Part shown: piece by piece, positions 13,801 through 23,124 of the stretch
Layout: each line of letters begins with the position of its first letter
How positions within the stretch are numbered: the first letter of the stretch is position 1
Assembly (NCBI RefSeq): GCF_037126465.1
Contig: NC_088202.1
Coordinates: forward strand, 79,588,160-79,652,159
Source: Ornithodoros turicata
Lineage: Eukaryota > Arthropoda > Arachnida > Ixodida > Argasidae
Length of the DNA stretch: 64,000 nt
Reading direction: 5' to 3'
Program-made: the position numbers and the translations under genes
The notes under the pieces: model-generated
The model's input: only the letters and a program-made list of their open reading frames with translations
Told to the model about the DNA's origin: nothing
The model's database searches: none

Positions 13801-16800
13801 GCAAAATTTACATGGCTAGACCTTTAAGGCAAGTGCATCACCCCTGAGGCCTCTATGGGAATCCCCATACATTTTTCAAGTGTTTTGTGCTGCGAAGAAT
13901 TGTTTGGTTTGCATGAAGTTTGTTTTAAATGCAAGTGTGTACCAGTTTCTAGGGAATAATGGTTTGATTTTTTACCTCTGGCTCGGAAATTTTCCCATCG
14001 CAAGAGAAAATATTGCTATTGCTATACAAAATATCCAACGCCGCAGATAAAGAATCTAAAATGAATCACAGGTATTTACGGTAGGACACCCCAGAATGTC
14101 GGGAGACTTGTCGACAATGAAGCTCAGTTTCGCGTCTTTCACATCATCTCAGATTCCCACCATGGGCTTGCCGAAAACTTCGATGTGTTGCTTACGACGA
14201 AGCTGGTGAACTCCGGGCATTGTTTTGACCGCTGGGCAGTGTTTGTGTACAAATTCTCCAAGGAGACCATCAGCCTGCTCGAGGCTTATTCCACTTGGCC
14301 GGTGCGCTCACGAACTTAGGAACGACACCTTCGGCGTTCTTTTCTCTTTCACGCTGACGATAGCAAACTTGAAACATTGTCTGCGCACCTTTCGCTTTCT
14401 TCTTAGGCTATTATGTCTTCGTGCCGATGCGAGGTGTTCCCTCATAAGATCGTAGGGTTTCTTCGCCGGATCTGACGGCAGCACAAAGTTACACGCGAGC
14501 ACGTTTTCGTTGTCACCCTTCTTCACTATTTCCAAATCGTTCTACTGATGACCCAGTCTGCAAGTCTTTTTCCTTTTACGACCCGCTATCATGTCAAAAG
14601 ACTAGAAATTTTTTAATGTGGATAAGACCCCACTGAGACTAGTATCTTTATTCCTACATGTGCTATATTTTCATGTTCTGTTACCAGATGTCTATTTGCG
14701 ATACAGTGCGTTATTTGTAGGTGATGTAACTGACGTAGCGGGAGCAGCTAATGACACAGAGAAGGAGGACACTGCGCAGCTTGCACCTATTGAGCAACAA
14801 AAGGAAAAAGAGAGACTATTCCCACCTGCAAAGCAGGAGGAAACAGATCCTGAACTGCAGCATCTGAGGTGTGAGCAGGAGGTGCTCATCTACCAGCAGG
14901 AGGAGCTACTTTCCCTGGGTGACGAGCTGCGACGGAAGATTGCTGCAGAGAAGAGTGAAATTGAACGTCTCAGGAGTGAGATCACGGAATATCAGAAACT
15001 AGCAAAGTAGGTTTCATGACTTTAAAATACTACTGCTATACAAGTTAGCAAATTTTCAGGTTAAGACGTCTGGTGAAAGTGTGTGTATGTCATTTTACTG
15101 GATTGTGCGAAAGGTTTTGACATGTGCAATTTATTTCCCAGAAAAAAACTCACATAGACGTAGCTCCGCGCATTCACCCCTAACTCGCAACGCCGGGTAT
15201 AACGAGGAGGAGAACGTATGATGCCACGTCACCGATGACGTTACAAGGGCAACTCGTTCTGGTTCGCTGGTCAGTGGGGGTCAGCACCCTGTCCCTTTGC
15301 TGCCGTAAACCAGTTTTGCCAGTTCCCCCGGAGAATTGGGGATAGAAGGAGCGGCCGAATCATGACCGAGCCAGGAGCAATGCTTTTTCAGAACCCTGAA
15401 CAGCGGAGTAGCAGACAACATTTCTCTGGACCAATCAACGAGCTTGATCCCATGCAGATCCCATGCAGATCACTGGCTGGTACTGCTTTCCACCGCCATT
15501 GCGCACTGTCGTTTTTTTGCGGTGTACTGTGAATTCAATTTCAGCGATAATTATGACTCTATGGGGTGGATTAATTCTTATGGTACATCTTACTGGCCTG
15601 CTCAGCAGTTCTATACAAAGAAAATGGTGTTAAAAATAACTTCTGCACTACTTTAAATACATTGAAGTACAGTTCAGTGCGACAAAGATACAAAAATGAT
15701 GTTACATTGAATTCATGCAGATTTAGCAACATGCTGAGTCACTCATGTAGCGTAGAAATGAGAAAGATACAACAACACATGGACTTGGACTTGGAAAGTT
15801 TGTGTAATGAGAGACTTCATTGTGTTGTATGTTAGTTATAAAAAAACTCGGTGAATCCGGTTTACGCACGAATGAGTAGTGGCCCATAGGAAGAAACACT
15901 AGCTATAGGAAAAGGTCATACAAATCGCACTTAACTGAACTCCATATTGTCAGTGTGGATATCAAACCAAAATAGAACTGACAAAATTTTTTAGTGATTT
16001 TTCTGTTGTGCATGTGAAGTCATGTGCATGTGCTTCTGCACATTTGATCCTTCTAATTCTGGTCTTGTTTTTTTTTTATTTCAGATACAAACAGTATTCT
16101 GTTGATTCTGGTGAACATAGCAGCTCTGGCTCAGAAAGCAGTGAGAATGTATCCTCTTTTCAAATGTCTCATTTGAGTGCATGCTGGAGCCAGAAAACCC
16201 TCTGTGCATTATACCTTCACATATGAGCTTAACATGAAAAGTGGTACATTTGTGCTTGGGAAATCTGAAACAAAAAAATTACGGAGGATGGGTAACAGTT
16301 CTTCCGACCATAAAACCTGAAGTTGCTGCAGCCACTGAACCCTTCATGATGACTTGCGTTGAATTAACATAGGATGTCATTGTGTTTGGGATATGGGTTA
16401 TGTAGTGGAATAGTTTTGCAGAAAAATGTGTGGCAATGTTGATGTAACTTGCCATTTTTGGGGCAGCACGACTAATGAGAGTAATATTAATAAAATCCCT
16501 GCATTTGCATACCATAAGAAGCACCACAGCCCATGACTTGCTGTGGTGTTTGGTCCCCTTTTTTCGCAAACCTACGTTAACACAATACAGCAGTAGACAT
16601 GATTTATTTTTCATTGGCCATTGCACACGTTACTGCAACACTAATAAGTAGTGTCTGAGGTTTTCGGGAAATATTTTTTTGCCAAATTCAAAGGATAAAA
16701 ATCAAGTGGAAAACAGCATAATCCAATTTGGGTAAATTCGGGTATAAAATTTCTGGAATTGTGATACAGGTAAAAATCATGTTTATCAGGCTTGTTATAG

Positions 16801-19310
16801 ATATCACAAATGTAAAAAGGAAACAGCTTCTAAACTAAATAATAATACTGTCTGCAACCAAATGAAGCCAATATTAAAAGGTCTATGGCAATTCAAACCT
16901 GCATTGAATGGAATGGTAATTCAAATCTGCATGGTAATGCAAACCTGCACATGGATTAAAGTAGTCGAACCTCGATATAACGAAACTCATGAGGACTGCA
17001 ATTTCTTTCGCTGTACACGTATTGAACATTTCGCTATATTGAATTGAAGGTCACGAATCGCGACCTTCGCGAGGGCACGTGCTTAAGCGTCAATAACTCC
17101 CGCTGCAATGCGGAAAAGTTTTTCTTGAAAAATGACAACTACAGTGACTTGCATAGAAGATGCAGTGTCACGCATTGTTCATACGCCGTCGAAGCCTCCG
17201 CAGCTTTCTCCATATCGTGTTGAGATCCCGCAAACCTTCTAAGTACGTCTGTGGCAGTGCGTCTTCCGTAAGGCTCTTCGTTGCTATGGCATGTTTGTCC
17301 CTGCCAAGAAAATCATCTGACTGATTTCGTCACGTGCGCTGCCGCATGAACGAAGCGTTTACCATGAGTGCGCAATGGCGCCTTGCATCTCGTGCTCTTT
17401 TCATCCTGTACTTGGCTGCAACCGGACAGTTCAAAACCAGCACGAAAACGAGAAACCTGAGATGGAAAATCCCGAACCTTCCAATCACTCAGACTTCCTT
17501 TTGTAGGCACCTGATTCCTCCCGGCCCTAATTGCGTGTGCCGTCCTTTGCCGCGAAAACAGGACGATGCTTGTGCCTTTTGTTTTCGTGACCCTGAAGTC
17601 TGCTTTGGAGTCATAAACCTTATCTCGTTCTTTCGCTGTATCGAGGCGGCGGCTAAAAAGTATTTTGTTGTAGCGGGAGTTAAAATACATTGATCTCTAT
17701 GGCCCTCTGCCGTGGAATCCAAATTATTTCGCTCTATCGCGAATTTCGTTATATCGCGTTTCGTTGTAGTGAGGTTTGACTGTACTACTTAACTTAACGT
17801 GACTCCGTTATATCCCTGTCACACGGGCATCTCAAAGGCCTTTGAGCCCATTGTCCATCGACTCAACTGCCAATTGTGTGCTGCCACACACACTGCTTCC
17901 GTTTTCGTTTCTGCGTCGAAGTAGGAGGAAAGAGCGTCTGAGTTCTGTTACGTTCGGCGATTCATTGGCAATTCTGCTTACTTTGGCCCCTGACTCCTTT
18001 CTTTTCAGAACTATCTAAGTTACTACTAAGTTGCTTGGCGCAGGGTGTTGTTTCGGCTGCGAAGCGGTACAGCCATCCCAAACGGGCGCGACAGACGCGG
18101 AACTGCGGGAAGCCTTGCGCACTCAGCGTGCGTATGACCTCGGAAAGCCCAATTTTTTAATGCATGCGGAGATTTACGCAGGAATCTGTTGACTACGATA
18201 TCCGCGCGCAAACGCTTCTACTACATAATAAGCAATTCGGTCTTTCTCTTTTTTTTTCTATCAATCTGTGTGGAGGGAAATTTCAGTTTGAATCATTTTT
18301 TGCTGCATTGGGTACAAATTATTAAAAATGAAAAACCCTTATCCTTATGTTTATGTGCTATGTTCAGGGTGATGATCAGTAGGTTTGGTGAGCTGAACAT
18401 TGCACACACCACTGCCTAGCTATTGAAATGGCTCGTACACTGTAAAGAACGGCAGCAAATATGTGCCATCGTGCATCAATGCGGACCCGAGTGAATTTCT
18501 ACGCATGTAGGATGTTGCAGCTGTAGCCACGTGGCGTGCACCCTTTTCTACACAGGTTCCTATAGCAAATTGCAGTTTGTTTGTCCTTCTGCAAGCATGA
18601 GCCCTTCAAGCCACTAAGACTTTTGGGTGGGTCAGAACAGAACTGCATCTGCACTTCAACAAAACAGCAGCCTCGTAGCAACAACAAAAGATCCACTAAG
18701 TTAGAAAACTAGGCTAAACACATTTTTGCAGCTTTTTGGAAAGGGAGGAGTTCAAGAATTACAGCTTACTAAGTGTACTCGCACCTTTGTTAACAGACTT
18801 CCATAATGACTAGACGGTATCAAAAACCAACAGTTTTAATAAATCTTACAACAGGGTTGTGCAGATATTAGATGATTGTGCTTACCGTCTACCGAAATAA
18901 TACCTCGGGGTTGACTAATGTTAATTTTCAAAATGCTACATGGCTTGGCTTAATGCTGTTACGAATGTCACAGTTGTGCCTTGACAACAATTCTAGGAAC
19001 AGGAAGAGGATCTGAAGAAGACGTTGGCACGTCTTATGAAAGAAAATGAAGCTCTTTCCGTGAGTACAATGCAGGGCAGAGCACAGATGAGCACAAGATA
19101 CTGCAAAGGCTTAATGTCATACGTAACAGTTTGCGACAAGGGAACAGCGAGCTCACTGCTGGATTCTATTAACTTGACACTTTTTTTTTTCCCTTTCAGT
19201 TACAAATTTCGAATGTTAGTCAGAGGATCCTGGAGCAGCGGGAAGCTTGCGTCGACATCAAAGTCAGAATGAGAGCCCTGCAGAACGAAGCGAAGCTTTT
19301 CAGGGCATGA
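1317..19310 (+). CDS. RALBP1: RalA-binding protein 1 (RLIP76), 3' part of a spliced gene
   Basis: RALBP1 is a Ral GTPase effector that also carries a RhoGAP domain for Cdc42/Rac and links Ral to endocytosis and cytoskeleton control. Exons read: 1317-1435, 1503-1633, 1694-1895, 10169-10465, 11571-11652, (optional 12687-12823), 14721-15006, 16085-16148, 18997-19059, 19200-19310. Without the optional exon all junctions keep frame. Seen in sequence: the RhoGAP end (LLLSWVFVHM, NVFIVLGPSMQISHKVL), the RALBP1-specific LWEVQRVVTQLKRK segment, the Ral-binding coiled coil (EEIERLR-like segment EIERLRSEI), an acidic/serine stretch (SSSGSESSEN) and a C-terminal coiled coil ending in a TGA at 19308-19310. 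The order matches vertebrate RALBP1 as known to me. The gene is 5'-incomplete here. Odd points are the long Ser/Thr-rich linker and the phase conflict of the optional exon. No canonical AATAAA was seen just after the stop. Confidence 0.93.
2012..2367. mobile_element. hAT-type MITE with 8-bp target duplication
   Basis: Terminal inverted repeats TAGACCCTGAAG / CTTCAGGGTCTA enclose 356 bp of non-coding DNA rich in 'aacccgatttt' and 'ccgaatttg' subterminal motifs. Flanks gtcataat (2004-2011) and gtcatgat (2368-2375) match at 7 of 8 positions, as expected of an old 8-bp hAT target duplication. It lies in the large RALBP1 intron. A sister copy is at 28642-28971. Confidence 0.75.
2376..3356 (+). other. 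RALBP1 intron sequence, no gene seen
   Basis: Unique-looking intron DNA between the MITE and the BEL/Pao element. It includes a stretch at 2760-3110 with short open frames on both strands that match nothing I recognise. Confidence 0.4.
3359..3730 (-). repeat. 3' LTR of the BEL/Pao element
   Basis: Direct repeat of 8882-9260. On the minus strand it begins TGTTACAACT and contains a conserved stretch that includes the complement of tttatttacagaacacag. It lacks the 14 bp present near 8952 in the other LTR. The preceding purine tract (3744-3731, minus) marks its 5' edge. Confidence 0.93.
3731..3744 (-). other. Polypurine tract of the BEL/Pao element
   Basis: On the minus strand this reads ttttgggggggagga directly before the 3' LTR. 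That is the place and composition expected for the plus-strand primer of an LTR retrotransposon. Confidence 0.75.
3883..7750 (-). pseudogene. pol: BEL/Pao pol: protease end, reverse transcriptase, RNase H, integrase (frameshifted)
   Basis: Read from 7750 downward. 7750-6221: the protease/pre-RT region (LIGCDEMWRLLTGDV) and reverse transcriptase with MRVVFDASS, TADIQKAFLQI and the YVDD catalytic box. After a break near 6221-6153, 6153-5599 holds RARIFDPLGF-like Pao sequence (ARIFDPLGFLAPYTIRVKI) and RNase H (IFTDASPHAYGA, LLRLELMGAL). 5566-4853 has NPADALTRG and the start of the integrase HHCC domain (AHLCALHGG). 4746-3883 has the integrase core with the acidic triad in GVDFAGP, IYSDNALTF and MWERMVR, then a DUF5641-like C-terminus (KRWTYRRQKIADHFWNRWRKEY). 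At least three frame changes separate the blocks. The 287-codon integrase frame is the longest intact module after the RT. Confidence 0.93.
7596..8819 (-). pseudogene. gag: BEL/Pao gag and protease N-terminal part (frameshifted)
   Basis: The frame opens at the ATG at 8819 with a basic helical N-terminus (MERLKHKRAARRAQ). It reaches the conserved DUF1759 entry LPKLQLPTFTGEL and then shifts frame near 8405 into FWEQFRTAVHEN. A second shift near 8215 leads to GVSSDTSASMM and two zinc-binding segments (CVFCGANDHDTSTC and CKHCGRRHASSVC). It ends in the aspartic protease motif GIIDGGSQRTF at about 7650. Compared with usual BEL gag, part of the capsid region after LTRLRNLP appears missing, suggesting an internal deletion. 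Confidence 0.88.
8861..8878 (-). other. Primer-binding site of the BEL/Pao element
   Basis: On the minus strand, TGGAGCCGAAACCCGGGA lies just inside the 5' LTR. It begins with TGG, the complement of a tRNA CCA end. Its complement reads as a plausible tRNA 3' end: T-stem strand, seven acceptor bases, discriminator base, CCA. I cannot name the tRNA from sequence alone. Confidence 0.7.
8882..9260 (-). repeat. 5' LTR of the BEL/Pao element
   Basis: Direct repeat of 3359-3730, starting agtattgcggaaactatac in plus orientation. It carries an extra 14 bp around 8950-8964 (gatgttggcgctgt) absent from the other copy. Its outer end reads gagttgag rather than gagttgtaaca, so a few terminal bases have changed or been lost next to the ccaat flank. 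Confidence 0.92.
9263..10168 (+). other. RALBP1 intron remainder
   Basis: Intron sequence after the retrotransposon. It contains a GGT microsatellite running into a G tract at about 9813-9841. It ends in a strong acceptor (ctttttcctaccatgcag) at 10168. Confidence 0.6.
10169..10465 (+). CDS. RALBP1: RALBP1 linker exon (99 codons)
   Basis: The acceptor is ctaccatgcag and the donor is gtggga. It has exactly 99 codons with phase 0 at both ends. The start LRVLKQVKKPP continues the LKRK end of the previous exon, as LKRKLREAK does in vertebrate RALBP1. The rest is rich in Ser, Thr, Val, Gln and Glu with no predicted fold (SSTKDSIEYIDTRLQQP, DSSAVISERVQST). It makes the linker between the GAP and Ral-binding domains much longer than in vertebrates. 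It is probably disordered and could carry phosphorylation sites (inference). Confidence 0.85.
11571..11652 (+). CDS. RALBP1: RALBP1 short acidic exon
   Basis: The acceptor ttttttacag is strong; the donor gttagc is weak. Its 27 codons plus one base encode an acidic segment (EDDVVGSGEMHATGDLK, PPAKDDEN). The leftover G joins either the two bases starting 14721 (Gly) or those starting 12687 (Gly), so both splices enter in frame. The GEMHA motif recurs in the optional exon at 12687. Confidence 0.75.
11653..12686 (+). other. RALBP1 intron, no gene seen
   Basis: Mixed-composition intron with an A tract at 11936-11947. It includes GC-richer DNA at 11720-12310 that may be an old repeat, but I find no termini. 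No coding sequence is recognised. Confidence 0.4.
12687..12823 (+). CDS. RALBP1: Candidate optional exon of RALBP1
   Basis: An open stretch from acceptor attgag to a good donor gtaagt. It begins with GA, which with the spare G of exon 11571-11652 gives Gly, followed by 45 codons (MSNKAAKMRSGGVPADN, KGEMHAEHQGTDQ, HHLKEVDA). It is Lys/Ser/His rich and shares GEMHA with the preceding exon, suggesting exon duplication. It ends in phase 0, whereas the next clear exon at 14721 needs one carried base, so inclusion shifts frame. A downstream acceptor at 14780 would restore frame but has no pyrimidine tract. The acceptor of this exon is also poor. Confidence 0.4.
12930..13400. repeat. Degraded 'cccgaa/cgggt' repeat
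   Basis: Dispersed motifs such as tcgggttatattttg, cgggtgtaat and aataaaacccgaaagcg resemble the subterminal repeats of the MITEs at 2012-2367 and 28642-28971. The ends are too worn to define. Similar worn pieces occur at 13640-13770, 16650-16770 and 23125-23637. Confidence 0.45.
13417..13627. mobile_element. Tc1/mariner-like MITE, 211 bp
   Basis: Inverted termini CAGGGTGTTCAAAATTAAGC and the matching complement ending CACCCTG, flanked by TA on both sides (ata-cagg and cctg-tat). The first 25 or so bases of each arm pair well. The interior encodes nothing. It lies in a RALBP1 intron. Confidence 0.75.
14080..14590 (-). pseudogene. hAT-like / CGGBP1-like transposase fragment
   Basis: Minus-strand translation from about 14590 down, with shifts, shows a BED-type zinc-finger end (DLMREHLASARRHNSLRRKR). 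This is followed by SGISLEQADGLLGEFVHKHC and, later, LSFIVDKSPDILGCPTVN. The order zinc finger, 'lek-ad' helix, VD-E/K-pD strand recalls hAT-like transposases and the domesticated CGGBP1 proteins. Stops and frame changes interrupt it. It lies antisense in a RALBP1 intron. Only family-level similarity is claimed. Confidence 0.5.
14721..15006 (+). CDS. RALBP1: RALBP1 exon with the Ral-binding coiled coil
   Basis: The donor gtaggt follows 15006. The chosen acceptor is ttatttgtag at 14720; an alternative with a far better pyrimidine tract (catgttctgttaccag) ends at 14687 in the same phase and would add eleven residues. Residues include EEELLSLGDELRRKIAAEK-type sequence (QEELLSLGDELRRKIAAEK) and SEIERLRSEITEYQ, closely parallel to the helical hairpin by which human RALBP1 binds active Ral. 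The N-terminal third is acidic and Gln/Lys rich. The last codon is split (aa/a, Lys) with the exon at 16085. Confidence 0.9.
15007..16084 (+). other. RALBP1 intron, no gene seen
   Basis: Intron between two well-supported exons. The part at 15160-15560 is GC-richer and may be an old repeat, but no termini are recognised. It ends in a long T tract and acceptor ttttttttatttcag. Confidence 0.5.
16085..16148 (+). CDS. RALBP1: RALBP1 acidic/serine exon
   Basis: A 64-bp exon from acceptor ttatttcag to donor gtatcc. It encodes YKQYSVDSGEHSSSGSESSEN, equivalent to the Ser/Glu stretch after the Ral-binding domain of vertebrate RALBP1. It ends at a codon boundary that fits the exon at 18997. A second GT (gtgaga at 16141) has a better consensus but would break frame. 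Confidence 0.82.
16962..17782. mobile_element. pogo/Tigger-like non-autonomous element
   Basis: The left end TAGTCGAACCTCGATATAACG and the right end ...CGTTGTAGTGAGGTTTGACTG are inverted. They carry the CAGTC-AACCTCG terminus typical of pogo-type elements, with TA at the right flank. Subterminal 'tcgatataacgaaa' and 'cgttatatcgcg' motifs are mirrored. The 820-bp interior has short open frames on both strands that match nothing recognised. The same terminus is seen at 44922-48241. Confidence 0.65.
17783..18996 (+). other. RALBP1 intron, repeat-like, no gene seen
   Basis: Contains GC-rich DNA at 17815-18190 beginning tatccctgtcacacgggc, probably another old repeat, then AT-rich intron. It ends in acceptor acaacaattctag. 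Confidence 0.4.
18997..19310 (+). CDS. RALBP1: RALBP1 last two exons, C-terminal coiled coil and stop
   Basis: Exon 18997-19059 (donor gtgagt) encodes EQEEDLKKTLARLMKENEAL. Exon 19200-19310 follows a strong tract (ttttttttttccctttcag), encodes SQRILEQREACVDIKVRM and RALQNEAKLFRA, and ends in TGA. Both keep phase 0. The heptad-like spacing of Leu/Ile/Val matches the second coiled coil of vertebrate RALBP1, but the protein ends soon afterwards without the long vertebrate C-terminal tail. Confidence 0.9.
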
Positions 19311-19607
19311 TTATGCATACGTAGCTGATTGCCCCACAGGACCTGTACTGCCAAACCTAAACTGTAAAAATTCATTTTAAGTTCCTTTTATCTGTCTGTC
19401 TCTCTCTCTCTGTAGCTACAAGCGTGTCAGCTGTGGAATTTTTTTCAGCAGTACTAATGTGGCCAGCTAATAACAATACGGTCGTTTTCTTTTTCGCGTA
19501 GAAAATATTTCAAACCGCTTCTTTGAAGAAGTGCTTGATTTTAGCCGCATGTTTCGTCTTGAACTTGCTCCCTTGGTTTGGAATGTGTGACTCCTAACAA
19601 CCGGAGG

Positions 19608-20308
19608 TAGAGCTGTTCGAGTATTCGGAATTTTGAATATAAAGCAAATATCTGATGCTATTCAAATGCTATTTGTAACCTATCTTGAGTATTAGAAATT
19701 TTCGAGTATTTTTCGAATAGTACTAAAGTGAGGTATCGCCATTCTGCAAGTGGGCTTCTCCTCGTTATATCCAAGTGTTAAGTGAAGCCCACTTCACGTT
19801 ACTGCCATTGTTGTTTATGGTATGGGGTCTCCATTCTGCAAGTAGGCTTCAGCTCATTACACTCGAGTGACAGGTGAAGGCCACTTCACACTGTTGACAA
19901 TATTCTGTCACTAAAGTCTAAAACTTCTGTGACCTCAGGGTCAGCACTGTACTTTGGGCACCGCATGTTCCAGTATATGTACTCCCAACTTTCAGAGTTA
20001 TGTTCAGTAACAAATGGAAATATCTGCAGGTTCTAAAAAAAAATGTACAGGAAATTCACAATGTAAACATAGAAATGAGGAGATCCACACCAAGCAGGCT
20101 GCATGGAACATTAAGCAGAACATCATCCAATGAACACAACACTACAAAATATTTTACCATACGGTATTCGAAATTATTCGAATTGGTCCTTTTCTGATTA
20201 TTCGAATTCGATTCGCCGTCTGAAGAAATTATTCTGAATCGATTCGCAGTGCAAGTGAAATATTCGTAACCTATTTGCAATGGAAATTTTGCTATTCGCA
20301 CAGCTCTA
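19608..20308. mobile_element. hAT-like non-autonomous element, 701 bp
   Basis: Inverted termini TAGAGCTGTTCGA and TTCGCACAGCTCTA, with many subterminal 'attcgaa' motifs. Flanks accggagg (19600-19607) and gctggagg (20309-20316) agree at 6 of 8 positions. It starts about 300 bp past the RALBP1 stop, so it may lie in the 3' UTR or downstream flank. No coding capacity is seen. Confidence 0.6.
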
Positions 20309-20316
20309 GCTGGAGG

Positions 20317-21451
20317 TCCATGACAAACAGCACATTTCACATCCTGACATTTCCGGCATCCTGTGCTTGCGTGCTTTTGGCTTCAAATGAGTGATGCTAA
20401 TGTATTTGGGAATGTCGGCCATGTAGGTGGGTAATATAACCTCTTCAAATTGAAGTCACAAAGAAACGTTGTTGGTTGTCATGGTAAATGTGGACTAGGA
20501 TGCGACAGCAATTCAGACTGTTCTGATGTCAATATTGGCCACTTTTGCGACGTTAGCAACTGTGCAAAGAATATTCTTGGTACATACTAGTGCAAGGCAT
20601 ACAATTGCACGTCAACAGTACCTTGCATTAACAAAATAAGGAACTGGCACTGAACTGCATTGGGACCTCCCATTTGGTACCCTTCTGTGTCTCGGATGCT
20701 GCTGTATGTGGTGCAGAAGGAATGCCCCATGGAAAATACACTGGGGTCTCTTCTGAATGTAGGACACCTCCCTACCTTGGAAGTAGGACAACCCATATTT
20801 CCCTGTGTGAGGCAGTTCAAATGTTTCTTCTCATGTTTTATGCCGTTGTCACAAGGAAGGGTGGTGGCTGTCTTGTGGACAACACTGTGCTATAGCATAT
20901 CAGAAGTTTACACCTTCACACCTAACCAGCATTGCACAGCTGCTTGACCAAGGGGGAATCCAAGCCTCAAAAGCTTTGTATTGCCGAGTACTGTTGGTTA
21001 ATGCTTTCAAACGCTCCAACACTTGCAAACATTTTATTCTTGTCCTGCAAGTAGGGTCTAGCATATGTTTGCACTGACAGCCATGGAGCAGTTGGCCTAT
21101 CTTGCTCACCAAAAGTGGAACATGACAGGGGTAGAACCAGTGTTGTGGGATTTGATTTGACATGAGAGGCATTTGTACTTGATTTGGTTTTGATTGGCAG
21201 CTAATTAATGGGTAGGATTTGGATTGATTGAGATACTTTTTGCAGAAGGGAGCTATTGGAGCTGACAGTGCCAACGCCACATGGATACAGAAGGCCTGCT
21301 TATTGCCTCCTCTCACTGCTTCCAACTCGCAACATGCTTTCCAGAATTTCCAGCCATGAGAAAGATATGGGACCGTTTTCAGCTTTATTTTAAACTTTTC
21401 CCGTTTAGTACGCGGGGATGTTCCACCACTGCTCGCAGACGACGTTCGTCT
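20317..21451. other. Intergenic DNA, no gene seen
   Basis: Lies between RALBP1 and a palindromic repeat. Short open frames on both strands overlap each other and match nothing recognised. Confidence 0.4.
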
Positions 21452-21609
21452 AAAAGCGATAAAACCCCAGTGCAGGGGACACAAAGCGACGACACAGACG
21501 AAGCACTGACTGACAAACAACTTTAATGGCTTTAAATAAGTTGTTTGTCAGTCAGTGCTTCGTCTGTGTCGTCGCTTTGTGTCCCCTGCACTGGGGTTTT
21601 ATCGCTTTT
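21452..21609. repeat. 72-bp head-to-head palindromic repeat
   Basis: Arms 21452-21523 and 21538-21609 are exact or near-exact reverse complements around a 14-bp centre (taatggctttaaat). The arm contains gcgataaaaccccagtgc and cgacgacacagacgaagc. Part of the same sequence recurs at 36206-36330. It may be a terminal fragment of a retroelement inserted as an inverted pair. Confidence 0.7.
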
Positions 21610-21892
21610 AAATGTACCACCAAACAGCCCGGTTTTTATCGCTTTTTGACGTTCGTCCCCGTGACTACGACCGCTGAGAGCTCGTTCGTGATTGGCCGCC
21701 GCTGTTGAAAACACGATCCTTATTGGCTGACTGTTAGCTGGTTGACGAGTAAGCAGGCTTTCTCTGGGTGGTGTTGATAGTGCACTACCGTATTGAAAGT
21801 CCAAGGTTCGTCCCACCACAGTAACCACATATGGGATGTACAGCTTTGTGTCACAGAGCTGTAAAAAGTAATGAGTTACTAGTAGCTAAGGA

Positions 21893-22662
21893 GAATCTCG
21901 ATGATACGAATCTCACGGGGTAGCGGAAAAAATTCGTCTCAAACGAATTAAACAAAAATATAAATTGAGGCAAGAAAATACAGTGACTGTTCATTTTCCG
22001 TTACTGTCGGTGAAAGAGGTCGGTCGTAACGCTCTTGTGTCTCCGTTTCTGGTCAATGCTGCCCAAATTCGCGAGATGATTCAAAAGACCCGTGCTTTCC
22101 ATCCACCCGCGAGTCGCGCGACACTGTTCTAAAGCGAGCTTCTCCTAAAGCACGCAGGCGTTACGTGAAGCCGACTTGCGGAATGGTGACGCGTAATGTT
22201 GCCAGAAGTTGTCCTGATATGTTCCCTCCAAGTGTTCTGGGTCGCTGTTTTCCGCCAGAGCGATGTCACACAGCTTCGCGGTTTATTGCTGCGAGGGTGG
22301 TAAAAAGGTCAAATCAGAGATAAGGTTCCGGGAAGTACAATCCCTTTGATCTTATCTCCTCCACCACCACCAAAGGAAAAGTCATTGCTTGCATTGCGCA
22401 ACATGATGTAAGGGAGTTCGTGGTGAGGATCGCGCTCCCTTTTCGAAAGAAGGAGCAGCGTGACTCGCGCGCTCTCGCGTCACGGGGGAACGACCTCTGT
22501 CGCATCCTCGGCTCGTTCGTATCATCCGTAAAGGCAAGATAACGTGTTAGTATCATCCGAACTCGAATACATGGGAAGAATAGGCATTGCGGCCGGGACC
22601 GGACAAGAATTCGTATCATCCCGAAATTCGTATCATCCGTGATCGTATCATCGAGATTCTAC
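21893..22662. mobile_element. Inverted-repeat element with 'tcgatgatacgaa' termini
   Basis: The left end GAGAATCTCGATGATACGAA and the right end CGTATCATCGAGATTCTAC are inverted. More 'cgtatcatcc' motifs cluster inside the right end. About 770 bp, non-coding. The termini recall pogo-type 'ctcgat-atacgaa' ends. Exact edges are uncertain by a few bases. Confidence 0.6.
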
Positions 22663-23124
22663 TATTGTTATAATCATCTCTGGACGAATTAAGTACTGCA
22701 CCAAAAATACGTTGAAACCTGAGAAACTGTGGCTGTAGTTTAATTACATGCCGCCTGTAACATGGACTCTGGGTATAGTTACTTTATGCGGTGGTTTAAA
22801 GCACCACTGATGTCTTCAGTATACTATTAAATTTACTGTATTTAAACGTTTCTCCATGCGACAGAAGTATAATAAAATTTCTAGTTTTGAGAAGAGGGAC
22901 ATAATGGGGTGGCAATGTGCCACACGTCTCACAACGTTGCTCCTAGAAGGTAGATTTGCTACAGCTGCTGGCAGTCTTCCACCGTGGTGCACTGTTGCAA
23001 GGAGAGACACGACAGAGCACCTGATTACCTCACCCACTCTTGGAGAATCTGAAACCATGAACTTTTCTGGTTCTTTTTTCGACAGTTCATGGAAGCATAT
23101 AATGTTGTCTTATATATATATACA

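Noticed and set aside
17313..17722. Overlapping 77-125-codon frames on both strands
   Set aside because: They lie inside the pogo-like element 16962-17782 and show no transposase motif on either strand.
22314..22619. 101-codon minus frame
   Set aside because: It lies within the inverted-repeat element 21893-22662 and has no known domain.
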